64,000 nucleotides of DNA. Origin: Arthrobacter sp. FW306-07-I. Lineage in GTDB: Bacteria > Actinomycetota > Actinomycetes > Actinomycetales > Micrococcaceae. The position numbers and the translations under genes were made by a program. Below the pieces are notes generated by a model that saw only the letters and a list, made by a program, of their open reading frames with translations, was not told where the DNA came from and did no database searches. Shown piece after piece: positions 16,397 to 24,203 of this stretch. The stretch spans positions 1,302,001 to 1,366,000 of the forward strand of contig NZ_CP084550.1 in the NCBI RefSeq assembly GCF_021800405.1, read 5' to 3'. The number at the start of each line of letters is the position of its first letter. Positions within the stretch are counted from its first letter, which is position 1.

Positions 16397-18196
16397 TTAG
16401 TACTTCCTCACCATCGGCTCGTAGCGGGTAAAGACAACCGGCTTGGTGGCGAGGCGGATGCCGGCGATTGACTCCGCCGATCCGTCAGCCGGCGCGTGGT
16501 CGTCCTTGTACGCCATGGAGTGCTTCATGAATTTCTCGTCGTCACGCTCGGGGAAGTCCTCGCGGAAGTGTCCGCCGCGGGATTCCTCGCGGTGCAGGGC
16601 GGCCACGGTCATGACCTTGGCCAGTTCCAGCAGGAAGCCGAGCTCAACGGCCTCGAGCAGGTCCAGGTTGAAACGCTTGCCCTTGTCCTGGACGTTGATG
16701 CGCTTGTACCGCTCCTCGAAGGAAGCAATGTCGCGCAGCACCTGGTTCAGGGTGTCCGCGGTGCGGAACACCTGCATGTTGGCGTCCATCGTGTCCTGCA
16801 GTTCCTTGCGGATCTGCGCCACCTTCTCGTCGCCGGTGCCGTTGCGGGCGATGTCCAGCAGATCGGTAGTGTAGGCCAGCGGGTTCTCCGGCAGTTCCAC
16901 GAACTGCGCGGTCTTGGCGTACTCGGCAGCGGCGATGCCGGCGCGCTTGCCGAACACGTTGATGTCCAGCAGCGAGTTGGTGCCCAGGCGGTTGGAACCG
17001 TGGACGGACACGCAGGCCACTTCACCGGCGGCGTAGAGGCCGGGGACCACGGTGTCGTTGTCCTGCAGGACCTCGGTCTGGATGTTCGTGGGGATGCCGC
17101 CCATGGCGTAGTGCGCGGTGGGGAACACCGGTACCGGCTCCGTGTACGGTTCCACGCCCAGGTAGGTGCGGGCGAACTCAGTGATGTCCGGAAGCTTGGC
17201 ATCGATGTGCGCAGGCTCCAGGTGGGTCAGGTCCAGGAGGACGTAGTCCTTGTTCGGGCCGCAGCCGCGGCCTTCGCGCACCTCGTTGGCCATGGAACGG
17301 GCCACGATGTCACGCGGCGCGAGGTCCTTGATGGTGGGGGCGTAGCGCTCCATGAAGCGCTCACCCTCGGAGTTGCGGAGGATGGCACCTTCACCGCGGG
17401 CGGCCTCGGAGAGGAGGATGCCCAGGCCCGCGAGGCCTGTCGGGTGGAACTGGAAGAACTCCATGTCCTCCAGCGGGATGCCGCGGCGGAACGCGATGCC
17501 CATGCCATCACCGGTGAGGGTGTGTGCATTCGAGGTGGTCTTGAAGACCTTGCCGGCGCCGCCGGAGGCGAACACCACGGACTTGGCCTGGAAGACGTGC
17601 AGTTCACCGGATGCCAGGTCGTAGGAGACGACGCCGGCAACGCGCTTCTGCTTGTAGGGGGTGCCGTCTGCGCGCACGGCGTCCTCTTCAACCGTCAGCA
17701 GGTCCAGGACGTAGTACTCGTTGTAGAACTCAACGTTGTGCTTGACGCAGTTTTGGTACAGGGTCTGCAGGATCATGTGGCCGGTGCGGTCCGCGGCGTA
17801 GCATGCGCGGCGGACCGGTGCCTTGCCGTGGTCCCGGGTGTGGCCGCCAAAGCGGCGCTGGTCGATCCGGCCTTCAGGCGTGCGGTTGAAGGGCAAGCCC
17901 ATCTTTTCCAGGTCCAGCACGGCGTCAATGGCTTCCTTGGCCATGACCTCGGCTGCGTCCTGGTCAACCAGGTAGTCGCCGCCCTTGACGGTGTCGAAGG
18001 TGTGCCATTCCCAGTTGTCTTCCTCGACGTTGGCAAGGGCGGCACACATGCCACCCTGTGCCGCACCCGTGTGCGAGCGGGTGGGGTAGAGCTTGGTCAG
18101 TACTGCTGTGCGCGCGCGCTGACCGGATTCGATCGCGGCGCGCATGCCAGCGCCACCGGCACCGACGATGACGACGTCGTACTTATGGACCTGCAT
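16397..18196 (-). CDS. sdhA: Succinate dehydrogenase flavoprotein subunit
   Basis: Oxidises succinate to fumarate in the TCA cycle with covalently bound FAD. The 599-residue protein begins with the dinucleotide fold VVIVGAGGAGMRAA; His42 in TRSHTGAAQGG is the flavinylation site; HPTGLAG and the C-terminal REESRGGHFREDFP carry substrate-binding and catalytic residues. ATG 18196 gives family length and has GAAAGAG upstream; an in-frame start seven codons earlier is less likely. A gap of 109 nt containing a very GC-rich hairpin separates it from sdhD. Confidence 0.97.
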   Translation of the reverse strand: MQVHKYDVVIVGAGGAGMRAAIESGQRARTAVLTKLYPTRSHTGAAQGGMCAALANVEEDNWEWHTFDTVKGGDYLVDQDAAEVMAKEAIDAVLDLEKMGLPFNRTPEGRIDQRRFGGHTRDHGKAPVRRACYAADRTGHMILQTLYQNCVKHNVEFYNEYYVLDLLTVEEDAVRADGTPYKQKRVAGVVSYDLASGELHVFQAKSVVFASGGAGKVFKTTSNAHTLTGDGMGIAFRRGIPLEDMEFFQFHPTGLAGLGILLSEAARGEGAILRNSEGERFMERYAPTIKDLAPRDIVARSMANEVREGRGCGPNKDYVLLDLTHLEPAHIDAKLPDITEFARTYLGVEPYTEPVPVFPTAHYAMGGIPTNIQTEVLQDNDTVVPGLYAAGEVACVSVHGSNRLGTNSLLDINVFGKRAGIAAAEYAKTAQFVELPENPLAYTTDLLDIARNGTGDEKVAQIRKELQDTMDANMQVFRTADTLNQVLRDIASFEERYKRINVQDKGKRFNLDLLEAVELGFLLELAKVMTVAALHREESRGGHFREDFPERDDEKFMKHSMAYKDDHAPADGSAESIAGIRLATKPVVFTRYEPMVRKY

Positions 18197-18261
18197 ACCA
18201 GATGCTCTTTCTCTCAAAATTCGCTATGAAACAACGGGGCGGCTTTGCCTGCTCCGCAAAA

Positions 18262-18291
18262 CGGGGCCCGCGGGAAAGCCCGCGGGCCCCG
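18262..18291 (-). other. Intercistronic GC hairpin between sdhD and sdhA
   Basis: A perfect 13-bp stem (18262-18274 with 18279-18291) with a 4-nt loop, in the middle of the 109-nt gap between sdhD and sdhA. It lacks a U-tract, so it may be an attenuating terminator or an mRNA stability element rather than an operon end. Confidence 0.65.
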
Positions 18292-18305
18292 GGGTTGTGC
18301 CAGTG

Positions 18306-18767
18306 CTAGGCAGGGCAGAAACCGCCCGGAAGGGCAACGCCGTTCACCACGGGGCACGGGTTGAACGTGAAGATCACCAGGGTGCCCAGGAGGATGATGA
18401 CCACGGCCGCTGCGTAGAGCACGGTCTTCAGCCAGCGGCGGGTGAAGGTCTTCTCGGCGTAGTCGTTGATGATGGTCCGCACGCCGTTGGTGCCGTGCAG
18501 CATGGCCAGCCACAGCATGGCCAGGTCCCAGAACTGCCAGAACGGGTCCGCCCACTTGCCGGCCACGAAGCCGAAGTCGATGGCGTGGATGCCTTCGCCG
18601 ACCATGAGGTTCACGAACAGGTGGCCGAAGATGAGGACCACCAGCACCACGCCGGAAAGGCGCATGAACAGCCAGGCGATCATCTCGAAGTTGCCCTTGG
18701 AGCCGCCGCTGCGGCGGTACTGGGGGGCGATCCGCCCGCTGCGGGGGCTCTCGATGGTTGCAGTCAT
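18306..18767 (-). CDS. sdhD: Succinate dehydrogenase membrane anchor SdhD
   Basis: One of the two membrane anchors of complex II that bind heme and quinone. The 153-residue protein has a charged N-terminus and three membrane helices (about residues 29-50 MIAWLFMRLSGVVLVVLIFGH, 75-98 and 113-135). Likely heme or quinone ligands include the His of IFGHLFVN and the AMLHGTNG segment. The C-terminus carries two cysteines (NPCPV and GFCPA) after the last helix, which is unusual-looking and outside the membrane. It starts 3 nt after sdhC. Confidence 0.93.
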   Translation of the reverse strand: MTATIESPRSGRIAPQYRRSGGSKGNFEMIAWLFMRLSGVVLVVLIFGHLFVNLMVGEGIHAIDFGFVAGKWADPFWQFWDLAMLWLAMLHGTNGVRTIINDYAEKTFTRRWLKTVLYAAAVVIILLGTLVIFTFNPCPVVNGVALPGGFCPA

Positions 18768-18770
18768 GGC

Positions 18771-19151
18771 TTAGTGACCTCCGAGGGCGAGGGACAGATG
18801 GCGGATGGAGAAGGCAACCATGGTCACGACCCACAGGGCCAGGACTGCCCACAGCATCTGCCGCTGGTACTTGGCGCCCTTCTTCCAGAAGTCGACGGCA
18901 ATGATCCGCAGGCCGTTGAAGGCGTGGAAAACGATGGCGGCAACGAGGCCGGTCTCGCCCAGCGCCATCAGGGGGTTCTTGTAGGCGCCGATCACGGCGG
19001 TGTAGGCCTCCGGTGACACACGCACCAAGGAGGTGTCCAGGACGTGGACCAACAAGAAGAAAAAGATCACTACACCGGTAATGCGGTGTCCTACCCAGGA
19101 CCACATGCCTTCACGGCCGCGGTACAAGGTGCCAGCTGGTTTTGTCGGCAC
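18771..19151 (-). CDS. sdhC: Succinate dehydrogenase cytochrome b556 subunit SdhC
   Basis: The first anchor subunit, 126 residues with three membrane helices. RGREGMWSWVGHRITGV is the classic SdhC start motif, with the Ser/Arg near the quinone site, and FHAFNGLRIIAVDF carries the axial heme histidine. GTG 19151 is chosen because GGGAGG lies 7-8 bases upstream; a longer frame from 19268 has no such site and adds residues not typical of SdhC. It heads sdhCDAB, with a strong promoter at 19240-19268. Confidence 0.95.
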   Translation of the reverse strand: MPTKPAGTLYRGREGMWSWVGHRITGVVIFFFLLVHVLDTSLVRVSPEAYTAVIGAYKNPLMALGETGLVAAIVFHAFNGLRIIAVDFWKKGAKYQRQMLWAVLALWVVTMVAFSIRHLSLALGGH

Positions 19152-19239
19152 TGATAAACCTCCCTGCAACACAGCGGCGCTGGCATGAGATCCATGCGGG
19201 GGGAACGCCTGCTGCGAGAGCACTCGTAGCTCAGGCCTA

Positions 19240-19268
19240 AATCTAGGCTCCGCTAACAGCTTATTCAA
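19240..19268 (-). promoter_or_regulatory. Promoter of sdhCDAB
   Basis: On the minus strand TTGAAT (19268-19263), exactly 17 nt, TAGATT (19245-19240). Transcription should start near 19233, giving a leader of about 80 nt. A small inverted repeat GCCTA-AATC-TAGGC overlaps the -10 box and might be an operator. Confidence 0.7.
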
Positions 19269-19425
19269 TTTAGGCGTTTATTGGTGCCCAGTGCTGGTGC
19301 GGATTTTCGGGCGAAATGAGACCAACGCCACATGCTCTCGGGCTTTTTGGGAAGTGGTTGGCGGGGGAGTGCGGCAAAATGCGGGACGATTGCGTTGCCG
19401 CAGGAGCCCTGAGCGGCCCTTCGGC

Positions 19426-19438
19426 TAAAGTAGCCGTG
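19426..19438 (+). promoter_or_regulatory. Leaderless promoter of manC
   Basis: TAAAGT at 19426-19431 lies 7 nt before ATG 19439. A GTG three bases upstream of the ATG is the alternative start. No -35 box of quality is visible. Confidence 0.55.
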
Positions 19439-20572
19439 ATGAGTACAGACAAAGTGACAAGCCCGGTTTCACCCCTTGACCGCTTCATTGCGGTGATTCC
19501 GGCAGGCGGAGTGGGGACCCGCCTCTGGCCACTGTCACGAGCAGCAGCTCCCAAGTTCCTTCACGATCTCACCGGATCGGGCAGCACCTTGCTGCGCGCC
19601 ACCTATGACCGGCTGCAGCCACTGGCAGGCAACCGGATGCTGGTGGTCACTGGCAAGGCCCACCGTGAAGCCGTGTGCCGGCAGCTCCCGGAAGTCAACG
19701 ACGGCGACCTCGTCCTTGAATCGGAGCCCAAGGACTCGGGTGCGGCCATCGGCCTCGCGGCGGCAATCCTGCATGAACGCGATCCCGACACCATCATGGG
19801 TTCCTTCGCCGCCGACCAGGTGATCAGCCCGGACCACCTGTTCCAGCAGGCCGTCCGCGAGGCAATCCACACGGCTGCCGCGGGCAAGATCGTGACCATC
19901 GGCATCAAGCCCACCCACCCGTCCACCGGCTTCGGCTACATCCGTTCCGGCAAGGCGCTGAACATCGAAGGCGCTCCCAGCGCCCATGACGTGGTGGAGT
20001 TCGTCGAGAAGCCGGACGAAATGGTGGCCCAGCAGTACGTGGACAGCGGTGACTACGTATGGAACGCCGGAATGTTCGTGGCGCCCGTGTCCCTGATGCT
20101 CAAGCACCTCGAGGCCAACCAGCCGGAGCTGTTCCAGGGCCTGCAGGAAATCGCCCGGGCGTGGGACACCCCGCAGCGCGACGAGGTCACCGCGCGCGTC
20201 TGGCCAACCCTGCCGAAAATCGCCATTGACTACGCAGTGGCCGAGCCCGCCGCCGAAGCCGGGGACGTCGCCGTCGTGCCTGGTACCTTCCGCTGGGACG
20301 ACGTTGGCGACTTCGCCTCCGTGGGCCGGCTTAACAGTGCCAAGGAAGTGGACGACGTCACCGTCCTGGGCGAAGGTGCCCGCGTGTTCACCGAGAACTC
20401 AAGCGGCGTCGTGGTCACCGACACCAAGCGCGTCATCGCCCTGATCGGGATCCAGGACGTCGTCATCGTCGATACCCCCGACGCCCTGCTGGTGACCACC
20501 ATGGCCAACTCGCAGCGCGTAAAAGCAGCCGTGGATGCCCTCAAGGCAAGCGGGGACACGGACGTTCTCTGA
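19439..20572 (+). CDS. manC: Mannose-1-phosphate guanylyltransferase
   Basis: Makes GDP-mannose from GTP and mannose-1-phosphate for glycolipid, polysaccharide and glycoprotein synthesis. The 377-residue protein has the nucleotidyltransferase signature AVIPAGGVGTRLWPLSR near residue 20, the FVEKPDE motif in the middle and AGMFVAP. It lacks the C-terminal cupin isomerase domain of bifunctional enzymes, so it is the monofunctional short type. ATG 19439 is chosen from the family N-terminus and the -10 spacing; a longer frame from 19316 is unlikely. It is monocistronic, followed by a strong hairpin. Confidence 0.92.
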   Translation: MSTDKVTSPVSPLDRFIAVIPAGGVGTRLWPLSRAAAPKFLHDLTGSGSTLLRATYDRLQPLAGNRMLVVTGKAHREAVCRQLPEVNDGDLVLESEPKDSGAAIGLAAAILHERDPDTIMGSFAADQVISPDHLFQQAVREAIHTAAAGKIVTIGIKPTHPSTGFGYIRSGKALNIEGAPSAHDVVEFVEKPDEMVAQQYVDSGDYVWNAGMFVAPVSLMLKHLEANQPELFQGLQEIARAWDTPQRDEVTARVWPTLPKIAIDYAVAEPAAEAGDVAVVPGTFRWDDVGDFASVGRLNSAKEVDDVTVLGEGARVFTENSSGVVVTDTKRVIALIGIQDVVIVDTPDALLVTTMANSQRVKAAVDALKASGDTDVL

Positions 20573-20576
20573 CCTG

Positions 20577-20612
20577 GGAACCTGCCGGCACCTTCGGGTG
20601 CCGGCAGGTTCC
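20577..20612 (+). terminator. Terminator after manC (UUCG tetraloop)
   Basis: A perfect 16-bp stem (20577-20592 with 20597-20612) closed by the stable TTCG tetraloop, 4 nt after the manC stop. No U-tract follows. Confidence 0.85.
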
Positions 20613-20660
20613 GGATGTAATGCGGCGTCAGTGAATGGGTGCTTAAGCCTCTACCGTCGC

Positions 20661-20672
20661 TAGAGTGAAGCA
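20661..20672 (+). promoter_or_regulatory. Leaderless promoter of the M20 hydrolase gene
   Basis: TAGAGT at 20661-20666 is followed by 6 nt and the GTG at 20673. There is no Shine-Dalgarno sequence. Confidence 0.6.
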
Positions 20673-21890
20673 GTGCGCAATTACACGACTGAAGCCGAGC
20701 CCACCGCCCTGGTGGCTCCGTGGCTCGAACCGCTCCTGCCGGAACTGATCGAATTCCGCCGGGACCTCCATGCGCACCCGGAACTGTCCTTCAAGGAGTT
20801 CCGTACCACCGACAAGCTTGCCGAGCGGCTCGAAGCCGCCGGGCTGAGCCCTCGCCGCCTGGAAGGCACCGGACTGACGGTGGACGTGGGCGAAGGCCCC
20901 ATCGCCACCGCCCTGCGCGGCGATATCGATGCCCTGCCCATCATCGAGGAAACGGGCCTGCCGTTCGCGTCGAAGAACCACGGCGTCACCCACGCCTGCG
21001 GCCACGACGTCCACACCACCACCATGCTGGGCATAGCCCTGGTCCTGAACCGGATGCACCAGGAAACACCCCTCGGCGCCACCGTCCGGATCATCTTCCA
21101 GCCCGCGGAAGAGACCATGCCCGGCGGCGCGCACTCCTGCATTGAGCAGGGCGTCCTGGAAGGCGTGCCCCGGATTCTGGCGCTGCACTGCGACCCCCGG
21201 ATCGAAGTGGGCAAGGTGGGAACCCGGATCGGTGCCATCACGTCTGCCTCCGACACGATCCGTATTGAACTTTCCGGACGCGGGGGCCACACGTCGCGCC
21301 CCCACCTCACCGAGGACCTGGTGTTCGCACTGGCCCAGATCGCGGTCAATGTCCCGGCCGTGCTGTCCCGCCGCGTGGACGTGCGCAGCGGCGTGTCCGT
21401 GGTGTGGGGGCAGATCACCGCGGGCTCGGCGCCGAACGCCATCCCGGGTGCGGGCTACATGGCCGGCACCATGCGCTGCCTGGACCGGGAAGCCTGGCAC
21501 GCCGCCGGCGAGCTCCTTGACGAGGTAGTCCACCAGGTGGCGGCACCCTACGGGGTGGACGTGCACCTGGAGCACACCAGGGGAGTGCCGCCGGTGGTGA
21601 ACTCCGAACACGAGACGGCCTTGATCGAGGCCGCTGCCCGCGCCGAGATCGGCGAAAGCGCCGTGGTGCTCACCCCGCAGTCCATGGGCGGCGAGGACTT
21701 TGCCTGGTTCCTGGCCGAGCTTCCCGGGGCGATGATGCGCCTTGGCACCAAGACGCCCGGCGGCGAGGACTACGACCTGCACCGTGGCGACTACATCCTG
21801 GACGAACGTTCCCTGGGCCTGGGCATCCGGGTGCTGACCGCGGCGGCCCTGCGGACCATCCGGGACCTCGAGCAGCCCGCCATCCCCTAG
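20673..21890 (+). CDS. M20 family amidohydrolase / metallopeptidase
   Basis: A metal-dependent amidohydrolase of the peptidase M20D group (hippurate hydrolase, N-acyl amino acid deacylase and similar enzymes). The 405-residue protein shows RRDLHAHPELSFKEFRT, ALRGDIDALPI, THACGHDVHTTTMLG and FQPAEETMPGGAHSC, which supply metal ligands, then a lid domain and the final MGGEDFAWFL. The substrate is not predictable; an N-acylated amino acid or an indole-acetyl conjugate would fit. It is a single-gene unit with a leaderless-type start and a terminator at 21929-21960. Confidence 0.9.
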   Translation: MRNYTTEAEPTALVAPWLEPLLPELIEFRRDLHAHPELSFKEFRTTDKLAERLEAAGLSPRRLEGTGLTVDVGEGPIATALRGDIDALPIIEETGLPFASKNHGVTHACGHDVHTTTMLGIALVLNRMHQETPLGATVRIIFQPAEETMPGGAHSCIEQGVLEGVPRILALHCDPRIEVGKVGTRIGAITSASDTIRIELSGRGGHTSRPHLTEDLVFALAQIAVNVPAVLSRRVDVRSGVSVVWGQITAGSAPNAIPGAGYMAGTMRCLDREAWHAAGELLDEVVHQVAAPYGVDVHLEHTRGVPPVVNSEHETALIEAAARAEIGESAVVLTPQSMGGEDFAWFLAELPGAMMRLGTKTPGGEDYDLHRGDYILDERSLGLGIRVLTAAALRTIRDLEQPAIP

Positions 21891-21928
21891 CACCACCCGC
21901 CCTGCGCCGGCCTGCCACAAGAAGGTGC

Positions 21929-21960
21929 GGACCGCCGTCGGGAAAGCACGACGGCGGTCC
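21929..21960 (+). terminator. Terminator after the M20 hydrolase gene
   Basis: A perfect 12-bp stem (21929-21940 with 21949-21960) around an 8-nt loop, 38 nt after the stop codon. Confidence 0.8.
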
Positions 21961-21985
21961 ACGCCCGGCCGCCCGACCCCGGGTA

Positions 21986-22016
21986 AGTTGTGCACAACTA
22001 AGTTGTGCGCTACCGT
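21986..22016 (+). promoter_or_regulatory. ohrR promoter overlapped by palindromic OhrR operators
   Basis: The 14-bp perfect palindrome AGTTGTGCACAACT (21986-21999) and a second, overlapping one ACAACT-A-AGTTGT (21994-22006) cover the -35 box TTGTGC (21988-21993) and the spacer. The -10 box TACCGT (22011-22016) follows at exactly 17 nt and lies 6 nt before the ohrR ATG. Autorepression by OhrR, relieved by organic peroxides, is the natural reading. Confidence 0.75.
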
Positions 22017-22022
22017 GGTGGT

Positions 22023-22457
22023 ATGACCGAAGCGCCCCGCCTGGACCGGCAAGTATGTTTTGCGTTGTACTCAGCATCCCGGGCCGCCACCGCGGTCTAC
22101 CGGCCGGTCCTCGACCAACTGGGACTTACCTACCCGCAGTACCTGGTGATGCTGGTGCTGTGGGAAAGCGAACCACGGGGCGTGAAGGAACTCGGCGGGG
22201 AACTCGGCCTGGACTCAGGCACGCTGTCCCCGCTGCTCAAGCGCCTGGAAGCGCTCGGGCTCGTGGAGCGCCGGCGGTCCGGCGAGGATGAGCGCCGCGT
22301 CGCCATCCACCTGACGCCCGCCGGGCGAAGCCTCAGCGGGCCGGCCAGCGCCATCCCGCAGCGGCTGGCCGACGCCGCAGGGCTGTCCCTGGACGAACTT
22401 GAACAACTGCGGGCCACCCTGGGCAAGCTCACGGCCGCGCTGCATCAGTCGCTCTGA
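22023..22457 (+). CDS. ohrR: MarR-family organic peroxide sensor OhrR
   Basis: A winged-helix repressor that releases DNA when its N-terminal cysteine is oxidised by organic hydroperoxides. The 144-residue protein has the sensing cysteine at residue 12 in RQVCFALYSASRA, the recognition helix region LDSGTLSPLLKRLEALGLV and the wing RRSGEDERRVAIHLT. ATG 22023 is chosen because it matches the OhrR N-terminus and the -10 spacing. It lies 44 nt upstream of ohr, its normal target, and both are probably on one transcript controlled by the palindromes at 21986-22006. Confidence 0.93.
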   Translation: MTEAPRLDRQVCFALYSASRAATAVYRPVLDQLGLTYPQYLVMLVLWESEPRGVKELGGELGLDSGTLSPLLKRLEALGLVERRRSGEDERRVAIHLTPAGRSLSGPASAIPQRLADAAGLSLDELEQLRATLGKLTAALHQSL

Positions 22458-22501
22458 GCGCCCAATCCTGCACCATCCCACCAACAGGACGGACATCTTT
22501 C

Positions 22502-22933
22502 GTGAAGACTCTCTACACCGCCGAGGCACTTGCCTCCGGCGAAGGGCGCGACGGCACCGCGCGCAGCAACGACGGCCGGTTGGCAGTGGACCTGGCCAGC
22601 CCCGTCGAACTGGGCGGCAACGGCCAGGGCACCAATCCCGAACAGCTATTCGCCGCCGGATACGCCGCCTGCTTCCACTCAGCCCTGCGCCTGGTGGGCC
22701 GCAAGGCGGGTGCCGACCTGACGGACTCGGCAGTGGCAGCGAAGATCCACCTGGGACAACTGGACGGCGGAGCCGGCTTCGGGCTGGCCGCCGAACTGGA
22801 AATCGCCCTCCCCGCCCTCGACCTCGCCACCGCGGAGGACCTGGTGGCCAAGGCGCACCAGGTCTGCCCCTATTCGAACGCCACCCGCGGCAACATCAAC
22901 GTCGACCTCAAGATCCTGGAGTACGCAGCATGA
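22502..22933 (+). CDS. ohr: Organic hydroperoxide resistance protein Ohr
   Basis: A thiol peroxidase of the OsmC/Ohr fold that reduces organic and fatty-acid hydroperoxides. The 143-residue protein has the two redox cysteines Cys57 (YAACFHSAL) and Cys122 (QVCPYSNATRG), and the Ohr N-terminus MKTLYTAEA. GTG 22502 is the start. The stop overlaps the next start as ATGA, so the downstream oxidoreductase belongs to the same peroxide-stress operon. Confidence 0.96.
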   Translation: MKTLYTAEALASGEGRDGTARSNDGRLAVDLASPVELGGNGQGTNPEQLFAAGYAACFHSALRLVGRKAGADLTDSAVAAKIHLGQLDGGAGFGLAAELEIALPALDLATAEDLVAKAHQVCPYSNATRGNINVDLKILEYAA

Positions 22934-23946
22934 GCACAGCCCTGGCAACCACCACCCGTGAAATCCGGCTCGCCTCGCGCCCTGTCGGGCGTCCCACCGG
23001 CGACAATTTCGAACTGGCAGAGTCACCGCTGCCCGCACTTGAAGACGGCCAGGTCCTGGTACGCAACCTCTTCATGTCGGTAGACCCGTACATGCGCGGC
23101 CGGATGAACGACGTCAAGTCCTACTCCGCACCCTTCGCCGTCGGCAAGGTGCTCGACGGCGGCGCGGTGGGTGAGGTGGTCGCATCCCGTTCGTCGGCAC
23201 ATAAGGAGGGCGACGTCGTCGTCCATTCCCTGGGCTGGCGCGAGTACGCCGTGGTGGACGGCAGCGCTGCCACCCCGGCCCGCACCGACCTGGCACCTGC
23301 TTCCGCCTTCCTCGGCGCCCTGGGCATGACCGGGCTCACGGCCTACACCGGACTGTTGAAGGTTGCGGAGTTCAAGCCCGGGGACGTCGTCTTCGTCTCG
23401 GGGGCGGCCGGCGCGGTCGGCTCCCTGGTGGGCCAGATCGCCAAAGCCATGGGCGCCTCCCGGGTCATCGGCTCTGCCGGGTCCCCGGCCAAGGTGGCGC
23501 GCCTCCTCGAACTCGGCTTCGACGCCGCCTTCGATTACCACGACGGTCCTGTGCTGGAGCAGCTGGAGAAGGCTGCCGGCCCGGCCGGCATCGACGTCTA
23601 CTTCGACAACGTGGGCGGCGAACACCTTGAGGCCGCCCTGGCGGTCCTCAACGTGGGCGGCCGGGTGGCCATGTGCGGCGCCATCGCACAGTACAACTCC
23701 ACCGAGCCCACCCCGGCACCGCACAACCTGATGCAGGCAATCGGCAAGCAGCTCACCTTGCGCGGATTCCTGGTAGGCGGGCAGCGCCAGCACGCCGCCG
23801 AGTTCGCGGAGAAAATGGCCGGCTGGCTGGCCGACGGCACCGTGCGCTACGACGAGACGATCGTCGATGGCCTCGAGAACGCGCCGCAGGCCTTCATGGA
23901 CCTCCTGGACGGCGCAAACACCGGAAAAATGCTCGTCCGGCTCTAG
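22930..23946 (+). CDS. NADP-dependent medium-chain oxidoreductase (LTB4-dehydrogenase/CurA-like)
   Basis: A zinc-independent MDR-superfamily enzyme that probably reduces alpha,beta-unsaturated carbonyls. The 338-residue protein has the family landmarks LFMSVDPYMRGRM, the Rossmann motif VSGAAGAVGSLVGQIAK, FDYHDG, DVYFDNVGGEHL, GRVAMCGAIAQYN and a short hydrophobic end. Its ATG overlaps the ohr stop (ATGA), implying translational coupling and a role against lipid-peroxidation aldehydes or enones; the role is inference from context. A strong hairpin follows its stop. Confidence 0.9.
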   Translation: MSTALATTTREIRLASRPVGRPTGDNFELAESPLPALEDGQVLVRNLFMSVDPYMRGRMNDVKSYSAPFAVGKVLDGGAVGEVVASRSSAHKEGDVVVHSLGWREYAVVDGSAATPARTDLAPASAFLGALGMTGLTAYTGLLKVAEFKPGDVVFVSGAAGAVGSLVGQIAKAMGASRVIGSAGSPAKVARLLELGFDAAFDYHDGPVLEQLEKAAGPAGIDVYFDNVGGEHLEAALAVLNVGGRVAMCGAIAQYNSTEPTPAPHNLMQAIGKQLTLRGFLVGGQRQHAAEFAEKMAGWLADGTVRYDETIVDGLENAPQAFMDLLDGANTGKMLVRL

Positions 23947-23966
23947 GCGCCACCGGGCTATCCATC

Positions 23967-24005
23967 AGCAGTAGGGGCACCGCATCCAGCGGTGCCCCTA
24001 CTGCT
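23967..24005 (+). terminator. Terminator after ohrR-ohr-oxidoreductase
   Basis: A perfect 17-bp stem (23967-23983 with 23989-24005) around a 5-nt loop, about 20 nt after the stop. Confidence 0.88.
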
Positions 24006-24203
24006 TGGTAACAACTTGTAAACAATCCTCCGGATGGGCTCCCGGCATGCTATGGGGACGTGGCGCAGGCCACTAAAGTGGGTGCCATCAGTGCGCTCCG
24101 GCGCAGTGCTGCGTGCCTTCAGTGAAAACAGAATTTCAGCGCCGTAACGGACACTCATTGAACTACAGCCCGTAGCGCCACTCGCATCATCCCTGGAGGA
24201 AAA

